Assembly: GCA_964405665.1 (NCBI GenBank)
Contig: CAYOOT010000025.1
Location: forward strand, 1 to 31,710
DNA length: 31,710 nucleotides
DNA from: CAYOOT01 sp964405665
GTDB lineage: Bacteria; Bdellovibrionota_C; UBA2361; SZUA-149; CAZDWZ01
Direction of reading: 5' to 3'
In this document: positions 7,627 through 14,493 of the stretch, one piece after another
How positions within the stretch are numbered: the stretch's first letter is position 1
Layout: each line of letters opens with the position of its first letter
Made by a program: the position numbers and the translations under genes
Notes under the pieces: model-generated
The model's input: only the letters and a program-made list of their open reading frames with translations
The model's database searches: none
What the model was told of the DNA's origin: nothing

Positions 7627-7842
7627 TTACTGTTCTAATTGTTCTAATGCTTTTTCACTTAAAAGCGTTTTTGTTTGAGCTATCTTACGTTTAATTGTTC
7701 TAATCTGAGCAGTTTGTTTCAACTGTCCGGAAGCTAGACGGAAACGTAAATTCATTAACTCTTGTTCAGTAGAACTAAGAATGTTTTTTAAATCATCAAC
7801 ATTTTTAGTTCTTAAATCTTTTATCTGTTCTGTGCTTTTCAT
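7627..7842 (-). CDS. rpmC: 50S ribosomal protein L29
   Basis: L29 is a small two-helix protein near the exit tunnel that forms part of the docking site for trigger factor and SRP. The 71-aa product is a helical hairpin with the family core LMNLRFRLASGQLKQTAQIR and TIKRKIAQTKTLL. Its place between rplP and rpsQ is canonical, with spacers of 18 and 19 nt. Confidence 0.94.
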   Translation of the reverse strand: MKSTEQIKDLRTKNVDDLKNILSSTEQELMNLRFRLASGQLKQTAQIRTIKRKIAQTKTLLSEKALEQLEQ

Positions 7843-7860
7843 AAATTACATTCCCTTTGG

Positions 7861-8286
7861 TTATGCGCTAAACTGAGCTCGGGCAATAAATCTTGTGCGA
7901 CAAGCAAGCTTGGCACCAGCTAAACGAAATGCCTCTTGAGCATTATCTTTTGGCACACCTTTAACTTCATACATAATTCTGCCCGGTCTAATTACAGCTA
8001 CCCATTGTTCCGGAGCACCTTTACCTTTACCCATTCTCACTTCAGCAGGTTTTTTTGTTAAAGGCTTGTCCGGGAAAACTCTAATCCAAAGCTTCCCACC
8101 TTTTTTTAAAGAACGACTAATTGCAATACGCGCCGCTTCGATTTGCCTATTAGTAATCCAACCAGGAGTTGTGGCCATCAAACCATAATCTCCAAAAGCA
8201 ACAAATGAACCTCGGCGCTCAGTGCCTTTGAGGTGTTGCGATCTTTTCATTTGCTTACGGTGCTGTACTTTTTTAGGTGATAACAT
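7861..8286 (-). CDS. rplP: 50S ribosomal protein L16
   Basis: L16 binds near the peptidyl-transferase centre and the A-site tRNA. The 141-aa product begins MLSPKKVQHRKQMK and contains the conserved GLMATTPGWITNRQIEAARIA, the IRVFPDKPLTKKPAEVRMGKGKG block and MYEVKGV near the end. Only six bases separate the ATG (8284-8286) from the run of Ns. The copy of the same 55 nt after the Ns continues into AGAGG, so joining the two flanks restores a ribosome-binding site six bases before the ATG. A partial repeat of the rplP start at 8392-8441 is an assembly duplicate, not a second gene. Confidence 0.96.
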   Translation of the reverse strand: MLSPKKVQHRKQMKRSQHLKGTERRGSFVAFGDYGLMATTPGWITNRQIEAARIAISRSLKKGGKLWIRVFPDKPLTKKPAEVRMGKGKGAPEQWVAVIRPGRIMYEVKGVPKDNAQEAFRLAGAKLACRTRFIARAQFSA

Positions 8287-8446
8287 TTTTTNNNNNNNNN
8301 NNNNNNNNNNNNNNNNNNNNNNNNNNNNNNNNNNNNNNNNNNNNNNNNNNNNNNNNNNNNNNNNNNNNNNNNNNNNNNNNNNNNNNNNNNNTGCGATCTT
8401 TTCATTTGCTTACGGTGCTGTACTTTTTTAGGTGATAACATTTTTT
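8237..8446. other. Scaffold gap of 100 Ns flanked by a 55-nt direct duplicate
   Basis: Bases 8292-8391 are N. The 55 nt before them (8237-8291) and the 55 nt after them (8392-8446) are identical. This is the pattern left when two contigs overlap by one k-mer and are joined with a fixed-size gap rather than merged. If so, the true chromosome has neither the Ns nor the second copy, and the rplP-rpsC spacer is about 104 nt. Strong hairpins lie immediately to the right and may have caused the assembly break. Confidence 0.85.
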
Positions 8447-8472
8447 CCTCTATCTATTATTTACTATCTGTC

Positions 8473-8516
8473 CGTCTCGCCTCTCCCTCGTTTTACGAGG
8501 GAGAGGCGGACGAGAC
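8473..8516. repeat. GC-rich hairpin in the rplP-rpsC spacer
   Basis: A perfect 13-bp stem (CGCCTCTCCCTCG / CGAGGGAGAGGCG) closes the loop TTTTA. The outer bases CGTCTC (8473-8478) and GAGACG (8511-8516) extend the stem past a 3-nt bulge. It is unlike the AT-rich surroundings and lies directly beside the palindrome that covers the rpsC stop codon. Confidence 0.75.
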
Positions 8517-8552
8517 GATCTAAAATCTTTTCTTTAGAAAAGATTTTAGATC
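8517..8552. repeat. Palindrome spanning the rpsC stop codon
   Basis: Arms GATCTAAAATCTTTTCT (8517-8533) and AGAAAAGATTTTAGATC (8536-8552) form a perfect 17-bp inverted repeat around two bases. The rpsC stop codon (8546-8548) and the codon for its last residue lie in the right arm. The left arm shares CTAAAATCTTTTCT with the palindrome at the rpsH stop codon, suggesting one repeat family. Confidence 0.85.
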
Positions 8553-9202
8553 GCACTTACCGGCCCAGCGTCGATTCCTTCGCTAAGCTCACCTCTAAAA
8601 ATCCAAACCTTTACCCCAATAATTCCGTATGTGGTAAGAGCTTCAGAAAATCCATAATCAATTTTTGCTCTCAATGTATGAAGAGGAACACGGCCTTCTC
8701 TGGACCATTCAGTTCGGGCAATATCCGCTCCGCCTAAACGACCACCAACCGATACTTTAATTCCTTCAGCACCCATTCTCATTGCTTTAGAAATGGCATC
8801 TTTCAACGTTCTTCTAAAAGCAACCCGACGAATCAATTGATTGGCAATATTTTGTGCAACCAAATGAGCATCTAAATCTGCTTTACGTACTTCAATAATA
8901 TTAATTGAAACATCACGATCAACAACTCTTCTTAGTTCCGATCTTAAATCTTCGATGTCCTTTCCTTTTTTTCCGATTACTAATCCCGGACGAGCCGTTC
9001 TCACGTTAATCTTCACACGATTAGCAGCACGTTCAATTTCAACTGTAGAAACTCCTGCTCCAGCCAAGCGCTTACTGACATAATCTCTTAAAAAGAAATC
9101 TTGGTGTAGTTGCTCGGCATAACCTTTCTTTTTATACCAGCGTGAACTCCAAGTTTCTGTAACACCTAATCTAAATCCAAATGGATGAACTTTTTGTCCC
9201 AT
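8546..9202 (-). CDS. rpsC: 30S ribosomal protein S3
   Basis: S3 forms the mRNA entry tunnel of the small subunit with S4 and S5. The 218-aa product begins MGQKVHPFGFRLG and has an N-terminal type II KH domain with its GXXG loop in PGLVIGKKGKDIEDLR (around residues 72-87). The C-terminal domain contains GGADIARTEWSREGRVPLHTLRA and GIIGVKVWIFRGE. The end PVSAI is short and its TAA lies inside a 36-nt palindrome. It follows rplV by 7 nt. Confidence 0.97.
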   Translation of the reverse strand: MGQKVHPFGFRLGVTETWSSRWYKKKGYAEQLHQDFFLRDYVSKRLAGAGVSTVEIERAANRVKINVRTARPGLVIGKKGKDIEDLRSELRRVVDRDVSINIIEVRKADLDAHLVAQNIANQLIRRVAFRRTLKDAISKAMRMGAEGIKVSVGGRLGGADIARTEWSREGRVPLHTLRAKIDYGFSEALTTYGIIGVKVWIFRGELSEGIDAGPVSAI

Positions 9203-9209
9203 AGCGCTT

Positions 9210-9578
9210 TTACTTTGCTCCTACTTCGTCTAAATAAACTTTTATTGTACTAAATCTTTTACGAATTGGTGTGGCTCGGCCTTGTGCTCTCGGCATAAAA
9301 CGATGAAGAACATTACCTTCATCAACCCAAATTCTTTTTACAAACAATTCATCGATATTAACTGAATGTTTTCTGTCAGCATTAGCAACAGCAGATAATA
9401 ATAATTTTTTCATCAAGGGAGCTGTTTTCTTATCGCAGTTAAGAAGGATGTCTAAAGCCTGCTCAACTTTTTTCCCACGAATCATATTTACAACCAAGCG
9501 CGCTTTACGCGGAGATACGTGCGTATCATTAAGTGTCGCTTGAGAAATAAAACTAAAATCTAGATTACTTTTTGCCAT
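9210..9578 (-). CDS. rplV: 50S ribosomal protein L22
   Basis: L22 lines the peptide exit tunnel with a long beta hairpin. The 122-aa product has VSPRKARLVVNMIRGKKVEQAL near residues 21-42 and the hairpin segment FVKRIWVDEGNVLHRFMPRAQGRATPIRKR in the C-terminal third (described by region). Length is slightly above the 110 aa of E. coli because of an N-terminal extension. No change typical of macrolide-resistant hairpins stands out, although I cannot align it here. It lies 14 nt after rpsS. Confidence 0.96.
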   Translation of the reverse strand: MAKSNLDFSFISQATLNDTHVSPRKARLVVNMIRGKKVEQALDILLNCDKKTAPLMKKLLLSAVANADRKHSVNIDELFVKRIWVDEGNVLHRFMPRAQGRATPIRKRFSTIKVYLDEVGAK

Positions 9579-9592
9579 AACAATTTCTCTCT

Positions 9593-9865
9593 TTAATCAA
9601 TTTTCTTATCGCCGCCATGCTTAATAAATATTCTGGTTGCAGCAAATTCACCAAGCTTATGTCCAATCATATTTTCGGTAACAAATACTGGCAGAAATTT
9701 TCTTCCATTATGCACAGCAAAAGTTAAACCAATCATTTCCGGAATAATAGTAGATTTTCTGGACCAAGTTTTAATCGGACCTTTTAAGGATCCGTTTTTT
9801 GCGCGTTCCACCCATTTCATTAAATGATCTTCGACAAATGGTCCTTTTTTAACTGATCTAGCCAT
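9593..9865 (-). CDS. rpsS: 30S ribosomal protein S19
   Basis: S19 is in the head of the small subunit near the A site. The 90-aa product begins MARSVKKGPFVEDHLMKWV and contains IKTWSRKSTIIPEMIGLTFAVHNG and the signature MIGHKLGEFAATR. Length and ends are normal. The gene is almost joined to rplB (2-nt spacer), which suggests coupled translation. Confidence 0.97.
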   Translation of the reverse strand: MARSVKKGPFVEDHLMKWVERAKNGSLKGPIKTWSRKSTIIPEMIGLTFAVHNGRKFLPVFVTENMIGHKLGEFAATRIFIKHGGDKKID

Positions 9866-9867
9866 TT

Positions 9868-10692
9868 TTATTTTCTCCTTCGTGCAATAAATTTATCTGT
9901 TCGCTTGTTGTGTCTGGTTTTGTACCCTTTAGTTGGAAGACCCCAAGGAGATACCGGATGACGCCCACCGGAAGTTCTACCTTCACCACCACCATGAGGG
10001 TGATCTACTGGGTTCATCACAACACCTCTAACTTTTGGTTTACGTCCCAACCATCTGCTAACACCTGCTTTACCCAAACTTCTGTTAAAGTGATCAGCAT
10101 TGCCGATTACTCCAATGGAAGCCATGCAAACCAACAAAATTTTTCTTTGCTCACCGGAAGGCATTCTCAAAAGTGCATATTTCCCGGTTTTAGCCATCAA
10201 TTGCGCTCCAACCCCGGCGCTTCTTGCTAAGATTCCACCAGCTCCTGGTTGCAATTCAATGTTGTGAACCATTTCACCTACGGGAATTTCAGAAAGAGGC
10301 AAAGTATTTCCCACTTTAATTTCTGATCCCGGACCAGAAACAACTTCTCTCCCTTCAACTAAACCATCAGGACAAAGAATGTATCTTTTTTCTCCGTCTT
10401 TATAAACAATCAGCGCAATTCTAGCACTGCGATTAGGATCATACTGAATGGAATCCACTATTCCTGGAACGCCGTACTTCTCCCGTTTAAAATCAACTAG
10501 CCGATATTGTTTTTTAGAACCGCCGCCACGACGATACAAGGTAATACGTCCTTGATTATTTCGTCCGCTAATTTTTGTTTTAGCAAATAAAAGACTTTTT
10601 TCGGGAACAACATTTTTTGATAACTCAGCAAAATCTGATGGAGATCTAAAACGTGTTCCTGGAGTAATCGGTTGATAGCTTCTAACGCCCAT
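9868..10692 (-). CDS. rplB: 50S ribosomal protein L2
   Basis: L2 is a primary 23S rRNA binder required for subunit joining and peptidyl-transferase activity. The 274-aa product has the two family domains (an OB-like and an SH3-like fold). It ends with the hallmark NPVDHPHGGGEGRTSGGRHP around residues 226-245, including the histidine shown to matter for activity in E. coli L2, then a basic tail FIARRRK. It sits between rplW and rpsS with spacers of 13 and 2 nt. Confidence 0.98.
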   Translation of the reverse strand: MGVRSYQPITPGTRFRSPSDFAELSKNVVPEKSLLFAKTKISGRNNQGRITLYRRGGGSKKQYRLVDFKREKYGVPGIVDSIQYDPNRSARIALIVYKDGEKRYILCPDGLVEGREVVSGPGSEIKVGNTLPLSEIPVGEMVHNIELQPGAGGILARSAGVGAQLMAKTGKYALLRMPSGEQRKILLVCMASIGVIGNADHFNRSLGKAGVSRWLGRKPKVRGVVMNPVDHPHGGGEGRTSGGRHPVSPWGLPTKGYKTRHNKRTDKFIARRRK

Positions 10693-10705
10693 AATTTTCC
10701 TCTAA

Positions 10706-11008
10706 TTATAATCCTTCAATAACATCTAAGCTGTAGCCCTTTTCCAGGCAAACATAAGCTTTCTTTCGGTTGATTCTTCTTCCTTGGATTGCGCCCACTC
10801 TTTTGATCTTTCCCATAGTGTTTACAGTCCGCACACTATCAACTTTTACTGAAAAAAGTTTTTCCACCGCTTGCTTAATTTCAATTTTATTCGCTTGCGG
10901 ATGTACTTCAAAGACAAAGCTATTATTGACAGAGCCAGCAATTGCTGTTTTTTCTGTAATCTTTGGTTTTCTTAAAATGCTATAAAGTGTTTTCTTGGTG
11001 CTGGCCAT
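10706..11008 (-). CDS. rplW: 50S ribosomal protein L23
   Basis: L23 is at the exit-tunnel rim and is the main docking site for trigger factor and SRP. The 100-aa product shows LRKPKITEKTAIAG near the N-terminus, FEVHPQANKIEIKQAVEKLF in the middle and the RRINRKKAYVCLEKGYSLD ending. It is nearly fused to rplD (2-nt spacer). Confidence 0.96.
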   Translation of the reverse strand: MASTKKTLYSILRKPKITEKTAIAGSVNNSFVFEVHPQANKIEIKQAVEKLFSVKVDSVRTVNTMGKIKRVGAIQGRRINRKKAYVCLEKGYSLDVIEGL

Positions 11009-11010
11009 GA

Positions 11011-11655
11011 TTAATTCCCTTGGTTAGCTTCAACTGAAAAACGCTTTTCCACATGAGGCAAAGCTGTTTCTGAAATTACTAAATATTTGTTAACCATAAT
11101 GTCATACACATTTAAGCCGGTAGGACTGAGAACGGTAACTTTCTCAATATTGCGTAAACTCAATTGTGCTTTTTTATCTTCTTTGGCAACGACTACTAAA
11201 GTTTTACCTTTAAGTCCCAAAGCCTTTAATGCTTTTACTGCTTCTTTGGTTTTTCCTTGAGACAAAGCAGCATCTTGTACTAAAAGAAGATTTCCTTCTT
11301 GATTACGAGCGCTCAGTGCACTGGCTAAAGCAAGGGATCTTTCTTTTTTATTTAAACTAAATTCATAATCTCGAGGCTTCGGACCATGGGCAATACCGCC
11401 GCCAACCCAAATTGAAGAAGTATTAGAACCGGACCTGGCATTACCTGTGCCTTTTTGTTTCCAGGGCTTTTTACCACCACCACTCATTTGCGCACGCGTC
11501 AAGGTGCTGTGAGTTCCCGCTCTTAATTTTGCTCGCTGCCAACGAACAGTTTGATGTAATAAATGCTTCTTGATATCAGCAGAAAAAACTTCTGCTTTGA
11601 CATCTTTAGAGCCGACTGTTTTACCTGCAGAATCTAAAATATTTAATTGAGACAT
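11011..11655 (-). CDS. rplD: 50S ribosomal protein L4
   Basis: L4 reaches into the exit tunnel and in E. coli also represses the S10 operon through the mRNA leader. The 214-aa product has the rRNA-binding extended loop with RAGTHSTLTRAQMSGGGKKPWKQKGTGNAR (about residues 46-75, given as a region) and the Rossmann-like C-terminal half. It follows rplC by 17 nt. If L4 autoregulation exists here, the hairpin-rich 527-nt spacer upstream of rplC is the natural place to look. Confidence 0.96.
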   Translation of the reverse strand: MSQLNILDSAGKTVGSKDVKAEVFSADIKKHLLHQTVRWQRAKLRAGTHSTLTRAQMSGGGKKPWKQKGTGNARSGSNTSSIWVGGGIAHGPKPRDYEFSLNKKERSLALASALSARNQEGNLLLVQDAALSQGKTKEAVKALKALGLKGKTLVVVAKEDKKAQLSLRNIEKVTVLSPTGLNVYDIMVNKYLVISETALPHVEKRFSVEANQGN

Positions 11656-11672
11656 CTCAATACTCCCTTACA

Positions 11673-12338
11673 TTATCCTTTTATCGCCTGACGAACAAAA
11701 ATCATTCCACCTTTTGGTCCAGGAACAGCACCCTTGACTAAAAGTAAATTCTTTTCGGCCATAACTTTTACAACTTCTAAACCAAGTTGAATTACACGAT
11801 CCACACCCATGTGTCCGCCCATTCTCTTATTCTTAAAAACTCTTCCTGGATATTTACGACAACCGATTGAACCACCATGTCTGAAATATTCGTGAGTTCC
11901 GTGAGTGGCTTTGAATCCAGACATATTGTGTCTTTTCATCACACCGGCAAATCCTTTACCGTAAGAAGTTCCGACGATGTCTACTTTAGTTCCAACTTCA
12001 AACATGTTTTCAACAGTGATCGCATCGCCCACTTTAAATTCTTTAGTTAATTTTCCTGCTTTTGTTACAGCTTTATTTTGATCATTTAAACGAATTTCTC
12101 CGAGAAAACTGGGAATCCCTTTTTCTGCTTTCGCACAATGATTAACTTTCGCTTTATTAACGCGCTGAACTTTTTGTTGACCAAAACCTATTTGCACAGC
12201 ATCATAACCATCACTAAGTTCTGATTTTACTTGTTGCACAATGTTCGGACCAACTTCTAATACTGTCACAGGTAAACGCTTGCCGTTTTCAGCAAAAATC
12301 TGAGTCATTCCAACTTTTTTCCCGTAAATCGCTTTCAT
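11673..12338 (-). CDS. rplC: 50S ribosomal protein L3
   Basis: L3 starts large-subunit assembly and reaches the peptidyl-transferase centre. I take the ATG at 12336-12338, giving 221 aa beginning MKAIYGKKVGMTQIF, because L3 family members start there and AGGTG lies five bases upstream. An open frame extends eleven codons further up, to 12371, without support. Conserved parts are GTSYGKGFAGVMKRHNMSG, THGTHEYFRHGGSIGC and the PGRVFKNKRMGGHMG loop, which holds the glutamine or other residue modified in some bacteria. The 527 nt upstream are non-coding and strongly structured, unusual inside an S10 operon. Confidence 0.96.
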   Translation of the reverse strand: MKAIYGKKVGMTQIFAENGKRLPVTVLEVGPNIVQQVKSELSDGYDAVQIGFGQQKVQRVNKAKVNHCAKAEKGIPSFLGEIRLNDQNKAVTKAGKLTKEFKVGDAITVENMFEVGTKVDIVGTSYGKGFAGVMKRHNMSGFKATHGTHEYFRHGGSIGCRKYPGRVFKNKRMGGHMGVDRVIQLGLEVVKVMAEKNLLLVKGAVPGPKGGMIFVRQAIKG

Positions 12339-12865
12339 TACACACCTGTAAATCATTAAAATTGAACACAAAATTCAGCCACAAGGGGCCGACTTAAGTA
12401 TCATTATTTAAAAATCTTATCCAGAGCAGTCAGACAAAAAATAATAATTAAATGCTAACTGTCTTAAATTTTTATAGTTTTTGCTTAATTTTCTCCACTT
12501 TTTCAGAGCTAAAACTAACGACCAAAGACGTTAGCTCTAAAAAAGGAGAGAATAATTATTGAACTTAACTTCAAGCTCAATAAACTAAGCTACTGCAAGA
12601 TTGGGTAAAAATATAACCCAAGTGTGTTAAGCCACTTGAGCTGCTAAACATAACCCTCACTTTAAGTGTCAATACAAACCGACACTTAATAACCTTTTTA
12701 GAACCACTTAGAAAAAACCTTAACTTTAAAGATAGTAATTATGACGTAAAAAATTTTCTGCCATTTGTCTCATTGCACTTAATAATACTAATCCATTTTG
12801 GATTTTCTTATGCAATGACAAGTACTTTTGCTTGGCAAAACCTTTTGCAATGGCAGTACTTTTTC
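12339..12865 (-). ncRNA. Hairpin-dense 527-nt spacer between rpsJ and rplC; candidate structured leader
   Basis: No protein gene is visible in these 527 nt, yet inverted repeats follow one another. Pairs include 12492-12511/12532-12549 (long stem with small bulges), 12556-12566/12573-12583 (11 bp, one mismatch), 12601-12606/12616-12621, 12619-12624/12633-12638, 12662-12670/12681-12689 (perfect 9 bp) and 12770-12777/12811-12818 with an inner 6-bp hairpin. The last is enclosed by 12758-12765/12849-12856, giving a branched shape. I see none of the sequence marks of tmRNA, RNase P RNA or SRP RNA. A TTGACA on the minus strand (12667-12672) has no convincing -10 partner. It may be a structured leader for rplC-rplD, an unknown small RNA, or an area where palindromic repeats have accumulated. 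Strand is inferred from the flanking genes. Confidence 0.4.
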
Positions 12866-13180
12866 TTACTGTAACTTTATCTCTACATCAATACCCGCTG
12901 CCAATTCTAACTTACCGAGGTCGTCGATAGTTTGTTGAGTTGGTTCGAGGATATCAATCAAACGTTTATGTGAACGAATCTCAAATTGATCTCTAGCTTT
13001 TTTATCAACGTGAGGTGAACGATTCACTGTAAATTTTTCAATTCTAGTAGGAAGAGGAATCGGACCGGCAACTTTGCCTCCGGTTCTTCTGACAGCTTGG
13101 ACTATTTCTCCAACTGCAGAATCCAAAACTTTATGATCATAACCACAAAGTCTTATTCTAATTTTTTGACTGCCTATCAT
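12866..13180 (-). CDS. rpsJ: 30S ribosomal protein S10 / NusE
   Basis: S10 is in the head of the small subunit and, as NusE, works with NusB and NusG in antitermination and coupling. I choose the ATG at 13178-13180 (104 aa, MIGSQKIRIRLCGYD), with AGGTG just upstream; a GTG two codons earlier is less likely. Conserved segments are LPTRIEKFTVNRSPHVDKKARDQFEIR (a region in the middle) and RLIDILEPTQQTIDDL. The gene follows tuf by 87 nt that contain two hairpins, and a 527-nt spacer separates it from rplC, so it may be the last gene of the str transcript rather than the first of S10. Confidence 0.96.
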   Translation of the reverse strand: MIGSQKIRIRLCGYDHKVLDSAVGEIVQAVRRTGGKVAGPIPLPTRIEKFTVNRSPHVDKKARDQFEIRSHKRLIDILEPTQQTIDDLGKLELAAGIDVEIKLQ

Positions 13181-13189
13181 ATACACCTA

Positions 13190-13260
13190 TAAAAATTCGT
13201 TTACGAATTTTTTCCTTAAAATTGTCATTGCGACGACCGCGGCAATCTCGCAATGAAAAG
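13190..13260. repeat. Two-hairpin repeat downstream of tuf; first 55 nt recur at the window's right end
   Basis: The first hairpin has perfect 9-bp arms AAAAATTCG (13191-13199) and CGAATTTTT (13204-13212). The second has arms TCATTGCGA (13225-13233) and TCGCAATGA (13248-13256). Bases 13190-13244 are identical over 55 nt to 31656-31710. The AT-rich first hairpin could act as a weak bidirectional terminator after tuf; the second looks like a dispersed palindromic repeat. Confidence 0.8.
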
Positions 13261-13267
13261 TTATACT

Positions 13268-14458
13268 CTATTCTATAATCTCCGTAACAACCCCCGCACC
13301 AACAGTTCTGCCACCTTCACGAATCGCAAAGCGTAATTCTTTATCCATCGCAATCGGTGCAATCAGTTCCACGGTTACTGTTACGTTATCCCCAGGCATT
13401 ACCATTTCTTGACCTTCCGGCAGTGTTACCACTCCCGTTACGTCTGTTGTTCTAAAGTAAAACTGTGGACGATATCCTTTGAAAAACGGAGTATGTCTTC
13501 CACCTTCTTCTTTAGTTAAAATATATACTTCCGCTTTAAACTTAGTATGCGGAGTAATTGTTCCCGGAGCGGCTAATACTTGTCCTCTTTCAATGTCTTC
13601 TCTCTTTAGTCCTCTTAACAAGGCTCCTAAGTTATCCCCGGCCACACCTTCATCTAGTAACTTACGAAACATCTCTATTCCGGTTACTACTGTTTTTGTT
13701 GTTGGTTTTAAGCCGACGATTTCTACTTCTTCTCCTACTTTTACTATCCCTCTTTCCACACGACCAGTAGCTACTGTTCCTCGGCCTTGGATACTAAATA
13801 CGTCTTCTACTGGCATCAAGAATGGCTTATCGATATCTCTTTTTGGCAGTGGGATATATTCATCAAGCGCGGCAATTAGTTTCTTAATGGAACCTATTCC
13901 AATATCGCTATCTTCTCCTTGCAGAGCTTTCAGCGCTGAACCTCTGATGATTGGAATTTGATCTCCGGGAAATTGATATTTCTTTAGTAAATCTCTTACT
14001 TCTAGTTCTACCAGATCCAGTAATTCCGGATCATCTACCATGTCTACTTTGTTTAGATACACTACCAGGTAAGGAACTCCTACTTGGCGAGCTAAAAGAA
14101 TATGTTCTCTTGTTTGCGGCATTGGTCCATCGTAACCACTGACCACTAGAATACCACCGTCCATTTGCGCCGCTCCGGTGATCATGTTTTTTACATAATC
14201 GGCGTGTCCGGGACAATCTACGTGCGCGTAGTGTCTGGTATCACTGGAATATTCTACGTGTGCTGTTGCAATGGTAATTCCTCTTGCTCTTTCTTCAGGC
14301 GCATTATCTATTTGGCTGTAATCTTTAAACTCAGCTTTGCCCATATCTGCTGACACTTTTGTTAACGCTGCTGTTAGGGTAGTTTTTCCGTGATCCACGT
14401 GCCCGATCGTTCCTACGTTTACGTGCGGTTTGCTTCTATCAAATTTCGCTTTAGACAT
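13268..14458 (-). CDS. tuf: Elongation factor Tu
   Basis: EF-Tu is the GTPase that delivers aminoacyl-tRNA to the ribosome. The 396-aa product has the G1 loop GHVDHGKT (19-26), the switch I motif RGITIATAH (59-67), G3 DCPGH (81-85, with catalytic H85) and G4 NKVD (136-139), then domains 2 and 3 ending in GAGVVTEIIE. Length and motifs are normal. It follows fusA by 35 nt, with AGGAGAG before the ATG. Its 3' flank is repeated at the far end of the window, next to tRNA-Trp and secE, where many bacteria carry a second tuf. The stop is TAG. Confidence 0.98.
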   Translation of the reverse strand: MSKAKFDRSKPHVNVGTIGHVDHGKTTLTAALTKVSADMGKAEFKDYSQIDNAPEERARGITIATAHVEYSSDTRHYAHVDCPGHADYVKNMITGAAQMDGGILVVSGYDGPMPQTREHILLARQVGVPYLVVYLNKVDMVDDPELLDLVELEVRDLLKKYQFPGDQIPIIRGSALKALQGEDSDIGIGSIKKLIAALDEYIPLPKRDIDKPFLMPVEDVFSIQGRGTVATGRVERGIVKVGEEVEIVGLKPTTKTVVTGIEMFRKLLDEGVAGDNLGALLRGLKREDIERGQVLAAPGTITPHTKFKAEVYILTKEEGGRHTPFFKGYRPQFYFRTTDVTGVVTLPEGQEMVMPGDNVTVTVELIAPIAMDKELRFAIREGGRTVGAGVVTEIIE

Positions 14459-14493
14459 CGCTCTCTCCTGTTTTTTTCCTAAAAATTAATAAT

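Noticed and set aside
8247..8441. Apparent second rplP start and open frames running through the Ns
   Set aside because: They arise from the 55-nt assembly duplicate and the N run; no gene is supported.
12339..12371. Eleven-codon upstream extension of rplC
   Set aside because: L3 proteins begin at the MKAIYGKK-type start, which has its own ribosome-binding site; the extension has none.
12339..12865. tmRNA, RNase P RNA or SRP RNA in the rpsJ-rplC spacer
   Set aside because: I looked for a tRNA-like end with a T-loop TTCGA, for the conserved RNase P core and for the SRP tetraloop region, and found none.
13479..14353. Several plus-strand open frames opposite tuf
   Set aside because: They are antisense shadows of a highly conserved gene, with no start signals or family resemblance.
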